64,000 nucleotides of DNA from JACMLD01 sp039916305 (GCA_039916305.1 JBDSLR010000019.1:1-64000); one strand, 5' to 3'; positions 16,586-26,693 are shown, counted from the first letter of the stretch. Notes: generated by a model not told the origin, from the sequence alone. Made by a program: numbers and translations.

Positions 16586-17687
16586 AAATCAATTTATACA
16601 TCTTACCCGGCATTGACGCTACTACATTCTTCAACTCAAGGTTTAAAATAGCAGCAGCCACTGTACTGCTATTCAGTTTGCTTCGTACCCGCAATTCATC
16701 TATGGGCATGGTTTCTTTTTCTTTCAGCAAGTCAACAATTATTTTTTCTTCATCACTCAGCTGTATAAACAATTCCGTCTGCAATTTTTTAGGTCTGAGC
16801 TGTTTTTCACTCCAGCCCATAATGTCAATAATATCTTTTGCACCGGTAAGCAGTATGGCCTTATTGTTTTTGATCAGGTAATTACAGCCTGCACTTTTAC
16901 TGTCTGTTGTTCTGCCCGGAAAAGCAAATACATCTTTGTTGTATCCGTTGGCCAGCTCAGCAGTGATCATGCTACCTCCCTTAATGTCAGTTTCAACTAC
17001 CACAACAGCATCACTCATCCCGGCTACGATGCGGTTGCGGGAAGGGAAATTATGTTTGTCGGGTTTTGTTTTACTCCTGAATTCTGTAAGCAAGCCGCCG
17101 TGTTCTTTAATGATGTCTCTTGCCAGTATGGTATGTTCTGCAGGGTAGATTTTATCGAGCCCGTGCGCCATAACAGCCACAGTAGGCAACTGGTGTTTCA
17201 GTGCAGCTTTGTGGGCAATGGCATCAACGCCCAATGCCAGTCCGCTCATGATCAATACCTGCTGTTCCTGCAGATCGGCCACCAGTTTTTCTGTAAGCTG
17301 TTTGCCATAGTCTGTTTTACTGCGGGTACCGATAATGGCGATAATTTTAGATGTATTCAGATCCGCGGTACCACGGTAATATAGCATGGTGGGCGGATCG
17401 TAGCAATTCAGCAAGCGCCGGGGATAGGCTTTATCCGTGAGAAAAAGTGGCGTGATCCTGTATTTTTCTATAAAGGCAATTTCTTCTTCTGCTTTTTTAA
17501 AACCGGCAAATGCGCGGATGCCGGAGGCCCTTACTTCGCCAATTCCTTCCAGTTTATCAAGAGCGGATTTTTTTGCTTTAAAAACCGCCATCGCATCGCC
17601 AAAATGGTTGATCAGTATGCTGGCCTGTACAGGGCCAATATTGGGCACCAGGGTGAGGGCCACCTGGTGGAGTAAATTATTGTTCAT
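16581..17687 (-). CDS. dprA: DNA-processing protein DprA
   Basis: DprA loads RecA onto incoming single-stranded DNA during natural transformation. The 368-residue product has an N-terminal helix-hairpin-helix/SAM-like region (residues 1-70, with LVPNIGPVQASILI). The Rossmann-like DNA-binding core follows (IIAIIGTRSKTDYGKQL, MSGLALGVDAIAHKAAL, FPSRNRIVAGMSDAVVVVE). A C-terminal winged-helix domain (about 305-366, EKIIVDLLKEKETMPIDELRVRS) completes it. It is a full-length member. No competence pilus genes are in the window. The stop codon lies inside a heptamer repeat, so the final residues LIS may be shaped by the repeat. Confidence 0.94.
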   Translation of the reverse strand: MNNNLLHQVALTLVPNIGPVQASILINHFGDAMAVFKAKKSALDKLEGIGEVRASGIRAFAGFKKAEEEIAFIEKYRITPLFLTDKAYPRRLLNCYDPPTMLYYRGTADLNTSKIIAIIGTRSKTDYGKQLTEKLVADLQEQQVLIMSGLALGVDAIAHKAALKHQLPTVAVMAHGLDKIYPAEHTILARDIIKEHGGLLTEFRSKTKPDKHNFPSRNRIVAGMSDAVVVVETDIKGGSMITAELANGYNKDVFAFPGRTTDSKSAGCNYLIKNNKAILLTGAKDIIDIMGWSEKQLRPKKLQTELFIQLSDEEKIIVDLLKEKETMPIDELRVRSKLNSSTVAAAILNLELKNVVASMPGKMYKLIS

Positions 17688-17835
17688 TCTTATGCAAGGA
17701 TAGGTTTACAAAGAATGAATGTAGAAAATTATTCTGAAGATAAGTGCATGGCGTTTTGCAATGCGTATTTTGATCCGGTTTTCCGGCTATTGCAACATGG
17801 TTATTAACGGCATACGGCAAATGGCTGGCAACTAT

Positions 17836-19746
17836 TTACATGCTAATGACTTTTAACTCTGTCCGGCGGTTTTTAGCCTTGCCTTCTTCGGTGGAATTAT
17901 CTGATACCGGTACCTTATCACCTAAACCGGCATAGCTGAGTCTTTTGAGATCGATGCCTTTTACGTTTATATAATTAACTACCGCTTTGGCGCGGTTATT
18001 TGACAACGTTATGTTGTCGGCCGGTTTTCCAACATTGTCGGTATGCCCGTTAATCTGAATTTTTAATGCTGGATTTTCCTTCATCAGCGTAACGATATTG
18101 TCCAGTTCTACCTGGGATTCTGCTTTTAATTCAAATTTATTTACATCAAAAAATATATTTTTTAAAACCACCGTAGCATCGGCTTCCAGTGGCTGCAGGG
18201 GTATATCAATATTATAGGTGGCATCTGGCTGCTTCTGGCTCAGCGGAAAATTTTCAGAGAAAAATAAATAGCCCTTCCTGTTAACGTTAAAGGCATAGTC
18301 CCTTCCAACGGGCAGGGTAATGAGGTAATTGCCGGTTTCATCCGTTTGTATCTTGCTGATGATGTCTTTTGTTTTAAGATCTGTTAGCTCCACAGCCGAT
18401 GGAAGGCCTTTGCTTGTTTTTTTATCAAATACTTTTCCTTTTACCCATAAAGTTTTTATAGGACGTACATCATTGCGCAGGCCAAAAGTGTATAGATCCA
18501 GGCCACCGCGGGTATCGCTGCGGTCGCTGGCGTAGTAAGCGGTGGTGCCATCGGCGGTAATAACCAGGCTGCCCTCATTTTGTATGGTATTAACGGGGTA
18601 GCCAAGATTTTTTGGGGTACCCCATTTGTTGTCAGCGCCTTTGCGTACAAAAAATAGATCGTCACCTCCGTAGCCGGGATGGCCGGTACTGGTAAAGTAA
18701 AGTGTTTGATTGTCTGCGTGGATAAAGGGGCAGTTTTCATCGCCAATAGTGTTTATTGTTGGTCCCAGGTTTTCCGGGTCACCCCATTTTCCGCCGGGTA
18801 ACAGGTGGCTTACGTAAATATCGCTGCCGCCATAGCCGCCAAAGCGCCTGCTGGTGAAATAGAGATCCCTTTTATCGGGCGATAAGCTGGGCGCGGTTTC
18901 CCATTGGTCTGTGTTGATGCGGTTTCCCATATTTTCAGCCGCGCTCCATCCTTCCGGCGTTAAGTAGGAGATGTATAAATCACAGCTACCATATCCTTCA
19001 GGAAAATTGCAACCAGTGAATATTAACCACTGGCCGTCCTGCGAGATGTTTTGAGCACCTTCATTCAAATTAGTATTGATGTTACCGGTTAAGGATGTTG
19101 CCATTGACCAGCTTCCGTTTTTATGAAACGTTTCATAAAAATCTTCATTTACCCGCCTCACCCGTCGGGTAAAAATTAATTGTTTACTGTCGATGGTTAA
19201 TGCCGGAAAATATTCTGATACACTGGTATTGATGCTGTCGCCCAGGTTAACAGGGGAGAAGTGGTAATTGCTGTCGGGATTGTTTTTTTTATAATCAATG
19301 GCAAACTGGTAACAGCGGGCGCGGTAGGCAGCGGCTTTAATACTGCTTTCACTCAGACCCGGTATGGTTTTAAATTCCTCTACAGCGGCCATTGCTTTTT
19401 CAAATAAGCCCTCACCTGCCAGGTCAATAGAGTAAGGCAGGTTATATTCCCTGAAGTAAACGCTGTCTATGCGCCGGGCAATTTCGTAATTAATAATAGA
19501 GCTGTCGTATTTTTTTAAATCTGCATATATACCTGCAATAGACAGGTAGGCATCTGCAAAATTTTTATCAATAACAACGGCTTTTTGTAACAGGCGGATA
19601 CCGGCTACAAGGTCGCCATCGGTAGCTTCCTGCAAACCCTGTGCGTACAGCGCGGCAGCTTTTTTATTTATTTTCTCAGGATTGTATTGCTGCGCATGTA
19701 CAGCGTAACCAAAAAATATGATTAGGATGATACAAACAAACTTCAT
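17836..19746 (-). CDS. PorE-like TPR / PD40 propeller / OmpA-family protein
   Basis: This 636-residue envelope protein has a signal peptide (MKFVCIILIIFFGYAVHAQ). TPR-like repeats follow (about 25-150, AAALYAQGLQEATDGDL and ADAYLSIAGIYADLKKYDSS). A PD40/WD40-like propeller (about 165-430) shows repeated PSLSPDKRDLYFTSRR-type motifs. A carboxypeptidase-regulatory-like domain (about 435-510) leads to an OmpA C-terminal peptidoglycan-binding domain (about 520-633, INGHTDNVGKPADNITLSNNRAKAV). The order TPR-propeller-CRD-OmpA is that of the T9SS component PorE, but Bacteroidota carry several paralogs, so this may be a relative. The signal lacks a lipobox cysteine, unlike canonical PorE. queE lies upstream on the same strand. 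Confidence 0.82.
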   Translation of the reverse strand: MKFVCIILIIFFGYAVHAQQYNPEKINKKAAALYAQGLQEATDGDLVAGIRLLQKAVVIDKNFADAYLSIAGIYADLKKYDSSIINYEIARRIDSVYFREYNLPYSIDLAGEGLFEKAMAAVEEFKTIPGLSESSIKAAAYRARCYQFAIDYKKNNPDSNYHFSPVNLGDSINTSVSEYFPALTIDSKQLIFTRRVRRVNEDFYETFHKNGSWSMATSLTGNINTNLNEGAQNISQDGQWLIFTGCNFPEGYGSCDLYISYLTPEGWSAAENMGNRINTDQWETAPSLSPDKRDLYFTSRRFGGYGGSDIYVSHLLPGGKWGDPENLGPTINTIGDENCPFIHADNQTLYFTSTGHPGYGGDDLFFVRKGADNKWGTPKNLGYPVNTIQNEGSLVITADGTTAYYASDRSDTRGGLDLYTFGLRNDVRPIKTLWVKGKVFDKKTSKGLPSAVELTDLKTKDIISKIQTDETGNYLITLPVGRDYAFNVNRKGYLFFSENFPLSQKQPDATYNIDIPLQPLEADATVVLKNIFFDVNKFELKAESQVELDNIVTLMKENPALKIQINGHTDNVGKPADNITLSNNRAKAVVNYINVKGIDLKRLSYAGLGDKVPVSDNSTEEGKAKNRRTELKVISM

Positions 19747-19862
19747 GAAATACTTTTTACTAAAAATTAAGCCAATAGTATTTAGCTGATAGTCTTGTAA
19801 ACGCAGCATAGCTATATTTATTCTTTAACTGCCGCAATGCTCAAAGGTAAGCAAGCCGGTTT

Positions 19863-20483
19863 TTAAGGAACGTTAATGTATTTATGCAGTTGAAGGCTGA
19901 GTTCCCATTGCGGGTGCTGCTTGATGTAATCAACAATCAGCGGTATGACGGTATTGGCTTTTTCCCATTCGGGCTGCAGATATAGTTTACAATTGGGCGA
20001 TGTTTGCGCTGCATATTTTTCGGCCCAGGCAAAATCGGTCTTATTAAAAATGACCACTTTTAACTCATTGGCCAGGGGTACGATGGTTGGCAGCGGGACC
20101 TTAAATTTTTTTGGCGAGAGGCAGATCCAGTCCCAGGTTCCGCTAAGCGGAGAAGATCCAGAAGTTTCAATATTGGTTTGAAAGCCCGCATGTTGCAATG
20201 ACCAGGTCAATTTGTCCAGGTTATGCAACAATGGTTCTCCACCTGTTACAACGGCCAGGCGACCCGGGTGCTCTGCTGCAGAAGTTATAATATTGTCAAT
20301 GGAAATTTGCGGATGTATAGCTGCATCCCAGCTCTCTTTCACGTCGCACCATATGCAACCAACATTACAGCCGCCAAGGCGGATAAAATAAGCCGCTCTC
20401 CCCTGGTGATAACCTTCCCCCTGCAGGGTATAAAAACTTTCCATAACGGGCAATGTGGCCGTTGCAGTAACTGTACTAAACAT
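19863..20483 (-). CDS. queE: 7-carboxy-7-deazaguanine synthase
   Basis: QueE is a radical SAM enzyme that converts 6-carboxy-tetrahydropterin to 7-carboxy-7-deazaguanine in queuosine synthesis. The 206-residue product has MESFYTLQGEGYHQGRAAYFIRLGGCN followed by the [4Fe-4S] cluster cysteines C39, C43 and C46 (CX3CX2C, the usual spacing). TGGEPLLHN and IETSGSSPL are typical SAM- and substrate-binding motifs. The upstream in-frame extension to 20531 gives an atypical N-terminus and is rejected. Other que genes are not in the window. The stop codon lies 117 bp before the OmpA-family gene on the same strand. Confidence 0.92.
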   Translation of the reverse strand: MFSTVTATATLPVMESFYTLQGEGYHQGRAAYFIRLGGCNVGCIWCDVKESWDAAIHPQISIDNIITSAAEHPGRLAVVTGGEPLLHNLDKLTWSLQHAGFQTNIETSGSSPLSGTWDWICLSPKKFKVPLPTIVPLANELKVVIFNKTDFAWAEKYAAQTSPNCKLYLQPEWEKANTVIPLIVDYIKQHPQWELSLQLHKYINVP

Positions 20484-20603
20484 ATTACGCAAAGTTCGTG
20501 TATTTTTCAGCCTTGGGAGCAGGTAATTCAAATTTACCCGCTACCATGATAAAGCTGTTGCGAAGACATATTTACGGCCGCTTTTGAGTACACCTGCATG
20601 GTG

Positions 20604-21479
20604 TTATGCGCTGAGCGCTCTTGGCTGGTAACTATTGGCCGTTTTTTTGAACTCCGAGGGTGTCTTTTTAACAATATTTTTAAACACCTTATTAAAATAA
20701 GGCACATTATTAAAGCCACATTCAAAGCATACTTCGCTTATTGATTTTTCCTGTTGAAGCAGTATGCAAGCCTGCTCAATACGGTACTGGTTAATAAAAT
20801 CAGTAAACGTAATGTTCATTATCTTTTTAAAATAGTTACAAAATGCAGGCACGGTCAGGTGCGCTATGGCAGCTACTTTTTTAATATTGATTTCCTCTTG
20901 GAAGTTCTGTTCCACATAATTAAATATATTTTGTAACCTCACGTGTACTTTCCGGATGGTGGTGGGCAGGGTAACCTGCGAATTGAGCAGGCTGTATTCT
21001 TCCGAAGTTGCCAGTATTTGTAAAATGGCCGTTACCTCCACAAAACGTTCGAACGGTGGCAGCTTCAGCAATCTGATCAGCTTCTTTATTACTTTTTCTT
21101 TGGTTGCTTCGCCGAAGCAGATTCCATACCTGGATTTTTCGAAGAGCAGGCTGATAGGGTGCATTTCTGGTCTCATTAAAAGGGAAGGATTAAAGACTTC
21201 TCTTTTGAATTGAATGACTACCTGCTCAATAATACCATGGGTATTTAATCCAAAACCGGAATGCGGCAAATCAGGTCCCATTAATACCAGGTCACCGTTT
21301 TCGTAATTACTCGCATGGTTGCCTACCTGCCGGGTACCATTTCCTGCAAGTACGCATACCAATTCATATTCCGGGTGATAATGGTATTGCCAGGAATATT
21401 TCTCGGCAGGAATTTTTTCGTGCAGCAATCTAAATGAGCTGCCTTCATCTTCCTGTATAAGTTCAAACTCAATTTTCAT
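20604..21479 (-). CDS. AraC-family regulator with cupin sensor domain
   Basis: This 291-residue one-component regulator has an N-terminal cupin-like ligand domain (about 20-100) with WQYHYHPEYELVCVLAGNGTRQVG and GDLVLMGPDLPHSGFG. The C-terminal AraC double helix-turn-helix (about 185-285) has INIKKVAAIAHLTVPAFCNYFKKIM and ISEVCFECGFNNVPYFNKVFKNIVKKTPSEFKK (quoted in part). This layout is typical of sugar-responsive activators. It is divergent from susC across 538 bp, which makes it the most likely regulator of the whole 22-42.5 kb locus. There is no hybrid two-component sensor or ECF sigma/anti-sigma pair nearby, which are the usual regulators of such loci. Confidence 0.9.
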   Translation of the reverse strand: MKIEFELIQEDEGSSFRLLHEKIPAEKYSWQYHYHPEYELVCVLAGNGTRQVGNHASNYENGDLVLMGPDLPHSGFGLNTHGIIEQVVIQFKREVFNPSLLMRPEMHPISLLFEKSRYGICFGEATKEKVIKKLIRLLKLPPFERFVEVTAILQILATSEEYSLLNSQVTLPTTIRKVHVRLQNIFNYVEQNFQEEINIKKVAAIAHLTVPAFCNYFKKIMNITFTDFINQYRIEQACILLQQEKSISEVCFECGFNNVPYFNKVFKNIVKKTPSEFKKTANSYQPRALSA

Positions 21480-21841
21480 TTGACTGGTTTAGTAGTTTGT
21501 TCAGACAATCCCTGCTGCAGGCAAGAAAATATCTGTTGAGATAACCGTCCTGCTCTGTCGGCTGTAAATGTTCATTTCATGCTTATTAATAATATTTTAC
21601 TCAAATCTACTGATTAACTATTAATATGGGTTAAGAACAGCTTAATGCAGATGATTCTTTTGTGCCGCTAAATAGCCAAATTTGCGCAGTCTTAGTTCTT
21701 CAGAACAGGTAAGAGGGTAGAAAAAGTAGGTTTTTGTTATTTTTTTAAGCACAAGCATCAACTTTTGATATCTGGTTGTCAAGCTTAAAGAACTATCTGA
21801 ATGGCTGGAAATAAGTATTCTACTAAAAAATAGTTAATTTT

Positions 21842-21889
21842 TTTGGAAGATCTGATTTAGTCGCTATTTTTACCGTGTAAAAAGTACAC
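21842..21889 (+). promoter_or_regulatory. Candidate susC promoter and operator
   Basis: TTTG (21842-21845), 19 bases, then TATTTTTA (21865-21872) fits the Bacteroidota -33/-7 pattern with one mismatch. The palindrome GTGTA-N5-TACAC (21875-21889) follows at the predicted transcription start. The leader to the ATG would be about 135 bases and contains the tandem repeat ATTATAACA (21936-21944 and 21945-21953) and two GTTCACA copies (21925 and 21975). These are candidate binding sites for the divergent AraC protein. The rest of the spacer 21480-21841 is AT-rich without a visible gene. Confidence 0.42.
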
Positions 21890-22017
21890 AAAAGGTGCAA
21901 AAGAGTTATACCAGATTTATATAAGTTCACAATAAATTATAACAATTATAACAAATAGTTGTTACTTATACATCGTTCACAGACATATACTATTGCTTAA
22001 CTAAAAACTATTGCCGT

Positions 22018-25014
22018 ATGAAGAATACCAAGATCTTCATTACGAAAGCCTTGTCAGTTGGCTTTCTTCTTCTCTTTTCGATTTCGCAGCTTTTTTCTCA
22101 AACTAAAACCGTTACTGGTAAGATTACCGATTCAAAGGACGGGTCTCCTATTGTAGGTGTTAGTGTGCAGCCAAAAGGTACTAAAAGTGGTACTTCTACA
22201 GGCGCTGACGGCAGTTTTTCAATTACAGTAGGCGCTAATGTAACCACACTTGTGATTAGTTCTGTAGGTTTTGACAAGCAGGAAGTAAGCGTTGCAAACG
22301 CCTCTGCAATCATGTTGGTGGCCAGTAATTCAAACTTAAATGAAGTAGTGGTAGTTGGTTATGGTACTTCAAGAAAGAAAGATTTGACGGGCGCCGTTAC
22401 CTCAGTAAAAGCCAAAGATTTTAACCAGGGTGCTATTACTAATCCTGATCAGCTGTTGCAAAACAAAGTAGCTGGTTTGGAAGTAACCAATACAAGTGGT
22501 CAGCCCGGTGTTGCTACGACTGTTCAAATTCGTGGTAACTCTTCTATCCGCGCCAGCAACAATCCATTATATGTAGTGGATGGTGTTCCGCTGGATGGAG
22601 GAACAGCCAGGCCGAACATCGGCGTTGGTTTTGGCGGAAGCACACCGAATTCTAACCCCTTGCTTTACATTGACCCAAACAGTATCGCTTCTGTAGATGT
22701 ATTAAAAGATGCATCTTCAGCAGCCATTTATGGTGCCAGGGGTGCAAATGGAGTAATTGTTATTACTACTAAAAAAGGTGCTGCCGGTCCTATGAGAGTG
22801 GATGTTGGCATTAATTATGGCGTTAACCTGGGGTACATGAAAAGATTTGGCGTATTGAATGCCGGTGAATACAGGTCTGCGCTTAAAAAATACAATCAAC
22901 CGGCCTCTTTAGATGGCGGTAAAGATGAAGATGCGTTAAAAGCGCTTACGCAGCACGGACTTACTCAGAACTATTCCATGGCTTTCAGCGGTGGTAATGA
23001 AGTAGGTAAATTCCGCGCCGGATTTTTGGGTTCCAAAACAGTTGGTTTCCTGAAAAAATCTGCACTTGATAAATATCTTACTACTATAGGCGGTACCTAT
23101 AAATTTATCGACAATCATTTAACGCTCGATTTTAATTTAATAGCTGGTAACTACGGCGAACAGCTTACCAGTGTTTCTAATAATGCAGGCTCTGCCGGTA
23201 ATATTATATCTTCTGCTGTTAGCTGGAATCCTACAGTTGCGCTTAGAAAAGCAGATGGCACGTATAATTTTCCATCCAATGGTTCGGGTAATCCACTGGC
23301 GTTTAATGATGCATTCAACGACAGAAGTACGGTTAACTCATTCCTTGCCAATATTTCAGCTTCCTATAAGATCTTCGATAAGCTAACCTACAAATTCCTG
23401 TATGGTGTTAATCACGGCGCAGGTAACAGGAAAGTGAGTATTGATGGTTGGATAGAAGGCCAGTCTGGTATTTCAGGTGTGGGCATCGCTGGCATCGCCA
23501 ATGCAAAATTGCTGACGCAGATTTTCACACATACCCTGAATTATCGTTCAGACCTTACAAAAAACCTTTCGCTGGAAGCAGTGGCAGGGTACGAGTATTA
23601 TAAAGCCAATTATTCCGGAGACCAGGTAGTGGGAAGCGGTTTCAATACCAACCTTTCACAAATCGGTCGTACAGATATCTTGTATACCAGCACTTTCCAG
23701 AACGCCAAAACAATCAATACCCCTTATTTTACTTTTGTTAACCCAACCGGCGAGATACAGTCTTATTTCGGCAGGGTTACATTAAACTATGCGGACAAAT
23801 TGGTGGTAACCGGTAGTTTGAGAGCAGATGGTTCCAGCAAATTTGGTAAAAACAACCGCTATGGTTATTTTCCTGCGGTGGGTGCAAGATGGTCTGTCAG
23901 CAATGAAGATTTCATGAAAGACAGCCGTATCTTCAGCAACCTTGCTCTGCGTGCTTCTTATGGTATTACGGGTAACCAGGAGTTTCCTTCCGGCGCTTCG
24001 CAGGAACAGTTTGCGCTGAACTCTTATAACCAGGCCCCGCAAGTGGTAAATGGTAACCCCAATTTGAAATGGGAGTCCAGCAAATCAATCAACCTAGGTG
24101 CTGATTTCGCTTTTGCGAAAGGAAGGATTTATGCTTCTGTTGACTATTACAACAAAACAACCACCGACATACTGTTCCAGACTACAGCTATTCAGCCTGC
24201 ACCTTCTTCCGTATCATACGTAAATTTGAAGAATGCAAAACTGATGAACTCAGGTATTGAAGCTGCTATCGGTGCTACCCTTGTAGACCATAGAGAACTT
24301 GGTTGGGATGTGAACATTAACCTCGCGTATAATAAAAACGTTATCAAAGATTTTACTGATCCGCTGACGGGTCTTGATCTGCAAATACGTACTGGTCAGA
24401 TCACCGGCCAGGGTGTATCCGGAACACTTGCACAGGTAATTACCAACAACCAGCCTGTTAACGAATTTTACCTGAAACCATTCCAGGGTTTTGACCAGAC
24501 AGGCAACCAGAAATACGGAGATAATCCTGTGTATTCAGGTGACCCTAACCCACATGTACTGGCAGGATTCAGTTCTACACTGCGTTACAAAAAGCTTTCT
24601 TTAGGTGTTAATATGGGTGGTGCTTTTGGATTTGTTATCTATAATAATACCGCCACATCTGTTACCAATATAGCAGGCATCGTAAGCGGCAGAAATATTG
24701 ATAAGGCGGCCTATAATTCCCCGGAAGGTGTAGCAAGTGGTGTTGGAGCTTCTTCCCGTTTCCTGGAAAAAGGGGATTATTTTAAAATGAGGAATGCGAC
24801 ACTTAGGTACAATGTTGGTACCCTGGGTAAATACTTCAAGAATTTCACCGCTTTTGTAACCGGCAGTAACTTGTTTGTAATAACTGGCTTTACCGGCTTT
24901 GATCCGGAAGTTAACATCGATAAAAGTGACAATTCATACCCCTCAAGGTCTATTGAATATGTTCCTTACCCAACGCCAAGGTCAATTACATTCGGTGTAA
25001 ATTTTTCTTTATAA
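22018..25014 (+). CDS. SusC/RagA-family TonB-linked outer membrane transporter
   Basis: This TonB-dependent importer of oligosaccharides has 998 residues. It has a signal peptide (about 1-27), a carboxypeptidase D-like regulatory domain (about 30-100, VTGKITDSKDGSPIVGVSVQ) and the SusC-type box NEVVVVGYGTSRKKDLTGAV. A plug domain (about 105-245, PLYVVDGVPLDGG and VDVLKDASSAAIYGARGANGVI) leads to a 22-strand barrel ending ITFGVNFSL with a terminal aromatic/hydrophobic residue pattern. It pairs with the SusD gene 20 bp downstream to form the lidded transporter. There is no N-terminal extension for sigma signalling, so control is probably by the divergent AraC regulator. Confidence 0.96.
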   Translation: MKNTKIFITKALSVGFLLLFSISQLFSQTKTVTGKITDSKDGSPIVGVSVQPKGTKSGTSTGADGSFSITVGANVTTLVISSVGFDKQEVSVANASAIMLVASNSNLNEVVVVGYGTSRKKDLTGAVTSVKAKDFNQGAITNPDQLLQNKVAGLEVTNTSGQPGVATTVQIRGNSSIRASNNPLYVVDGVPLDGGTARPNIGVGFGGSTPNSNPLLYIDPNSIASVDVLKDASSAAIYGARGANGVIVITTKKGAAGPMRVDVGINYGVNLGYMKRFGVLNAGEYRSALKKYNQPASLDGGKDEDALKALTQHGLTQNYSMAFSGGNEVGKFRAGFLGSKTVGFLKKSALDKYLTTIGGTYKFIDNHLTLDFNLIAGNYGEQLTSVSNNAGSAGNIISSAVSWNPTVALRKADGTYNFPSNGSGNPLAFNDAFNDRSTVNSFLANISASYKIFDKLTYKFLYGVNHGAGNRKVSIDGWIEGQSGISGVGIAGIANAKLLTQIFTHTLNYRSDLTKNLSLEAVAGYEYYKANYSGDQVVGSGFNTNLSQIGRTDILYTSTFQNAKTINTPYFTFVNPTGEIQSYFGRVTLNYADKLVVTGSLRADGSSKFGKNNRYGYFPAVGARWSVSNEDFMKDSRIFSNLALRASYGITGNQEFPSGASQEQFALNSYNQAPQVVNGNPNLKWESSKSINLGADFAFAKGRIYASVDYYNKTTTDILFQTTAIQPAPSSVSYVNLKNAKLMNSGIEAAIGATLVDHRELGWDVNINLAYNKNVIKDFTDPLTGLDLQIRTGQITGQGVSGTLAQVITNNQPVNEFYLKPFQGFDQTGNQKYGDNPVYSGDPNPHVLAGFSSTLRYKKLSLGVNMGGAFGFVIYNNTATSVTNIAGIVSGRNIDKAAYNSPEGVASGVGASSRFLEKGDYFKMRNATLRYNVGTLGKYFKNFTAFVTGSNLFVITGFTGFDPEVNIDKSDNSYPSRSIEYVPYPTPRSITFGVNFSL

Positions 25015-25034
25015 TTTAATAAAACAACGATTAT

Positions 25035-26675
25035 ATGATACCGTATAAAAAAATAGTATTATTCGCGGTGCCACTCTTAACACTTACTTTGGGTTGCACC
25101 AAGCTGGATGAGAAATTAGGTAGCACATTAACCGGTACACAAACAAGTACTGCACTGGGTGCAGCTGGCACGCAGCTACTGCTGAATGCAGCTTATTCAG
25201 ATTTGGCCGGTCCATTCAGCAGCCAGGATTTATTTTTCTCCCTGGCAGAGAATTCTACTGATGAGGCACTGGTTCCAACAAGGGGCGGTGACTGGGATGA
25301 TAATGGTGTTTGGCGTGTATTGCATTCGCATACATGGAATGCTGACCACCAGTATGTGCTGAATGTATTCAATACATTAAATAAAATCAATTTTGACGCT
25401 ACCAACGTGCTTGGCTTTAATCCAAGTAAAGCGCAGGCGGCAGAAGCAAAGTTCATACGTGCATTTGCATTGTATACATTGCTTGATCTGTATGGTCAGT
25501 ACCCTTTCAGAAATCCGGGTGATAACCTGCTGAATGCGCCCGTAGTTAAAAGTGGTACAGAGGCCATTGATTTTATTATAAGTGAATTAAACGCGGCACT
25601 GGTTGATGTTCCTGCTGCCAATGGTAATACACTTGCCAGCAAAGATGCCATCAATACGTTATTAATGAAATGTTACCTGAACAAGGGCGCATTCGTTAAC
25701 AGGGCGGCTCCAACGTTTGATGCAGCAGACATGGCGAAAGTGATCAGTATTGGTAATGCCATCATTGCAAGCAACAAATATTCTTACACGCCTAATTATT
25801 TCGACAATTTTGCGGTTAACAACAGTACACTTTCCAAGGAAGCCATTTTTGCTTATCCTAATACTTCAGGTGTATCTACTAACCACGCAGGCGTGGAAGC
25901 CCGCTGGAATATGACCCTGCATTATAACTCTTATACACCTGCAAATCCAAATGCTGGCTGGAATGGGTTTACTACTATTGCAGAGTTTTACAGCAGTTTT
26001 GGTGTAGGTACTGCTGCCACTTTTACCCCAGCAGATACGCTGTTGGATAGAAGAATTGGAGGCCGGTTCTATGCAGGTGCTACTGATAAATCAGGTATCA
26101 GACCTGGTTTCCTGGTAGGCCAGCAATATAATGAAACCGGGGCTGCTATTAAAGACAGAAAAGGTGCACCATTGGCCTATACGCCAGCAATAGCCGCAAA
26201 CATGATTGAAACCGGCGCGAACCTGGAAGTAACAGGAATCAGGGTAGTGAAATATGTTCCCGATTATTCTGACAATGGAAAATATTATGGCGGACCAGCC
26301 GGTAACTGGCTGATGATTTTCAGGTATCCTGATGTAACATTAATGGTGGCAGAAGCCATGCAGCGTACCGGCAATACTGCAGGTGCACTAACAATGGTAA
26401 ACGCACTCAGGACTGCGAGAGGGGCTACGCCACTGGCTACAATGCCGCTGGTTAACCCGGCAAACGTTGATGACCCGGGTACGTTACTGGCAGAAAGAGG
26501 CCGGGAATTGTATTGGGAAAGTGTTAGAAGAACTGACTTGATACGTTTTGGTGTATTTTTGAAACCATGGGGACTTAAACCAACAGATGATCCCAAAAAT
26601 TTAGTGTTCCCCGTGCCAAACCAGGCACTAGCGGCCAACCCTAACCTGAAACAAAATCCAGGGTATACAAAATAG
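25035..26675 (+). CDS. SusD/RagB-family nutrient-binding outer membrane lipoprotein
   Basis: This surface lipoprotein forms the lid of the SusC transporter and binds the glycan. It has 546 residues, signal peptide MIPYKKIVLFAVPLLTLTLGC with the lipidated cysteine at 21, and an acidic CTKLDEK start fitting surface export. TPR-like helices carry AKFIRAFALYTLLDLYGQYPF and the C-terminal RagB region carries LLAERGRELYWESVRRTDLIRFG, both highly typical. The glycan specificity cannot be read from it. The gene is 20 bp after susC and is followed by a perfect terminator, so the pair may be expressed more strongly than the genes downstream. Confidence 0.96.
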   Translation: MIPYKKIVLFAVPLLTLTLGCTKLDEKLGSTLTGTQTSTALGAAGTQLLLNAAYSDLAGPFSSQDLFFSLAENSTDEALVPTRGGDWDDNGVWRVLHSHTWNADHQYVLNVFNTLNKINFDATNVLGFNPSKAQAAEAKFIRAFALYTLLDLYGQYPFRNPGDNLLNAPVVKSGTEAIDFIISELNAALVDVPAANGNTLASKDAINTLLMKCYLNKGAFVNRAAPTFDAADMAKVISIGNAIIASNKYSYTPNYFDNFAVNNSTLSKEAIFAYPNTSGVSTNHAGVEARWNMTLHYNSYTPANPNAGWNGFTTIAEFYSSFGVGTAATFTPADTLLDRRIGGRFYAGATDKSGIRPGFLVGQQYNETGAAIKDRKGAPLAYTPAIAANMIETGANLEVTGIRVVKYVPDYSDNGKYYGGPAGNWLMIFRYPDVTLMVAEAMQRTGNTAGALTMVNALRTARGATPLATMPLVNPANVDDPGTLLAERGRELYWESVRRTDLIRFGVFLKPWGLKPTDDPKNLVFPVPNQALAANPNLKQNPGYTK

Positions 26676-26693
26676 GTAATTAATATTTTTATA

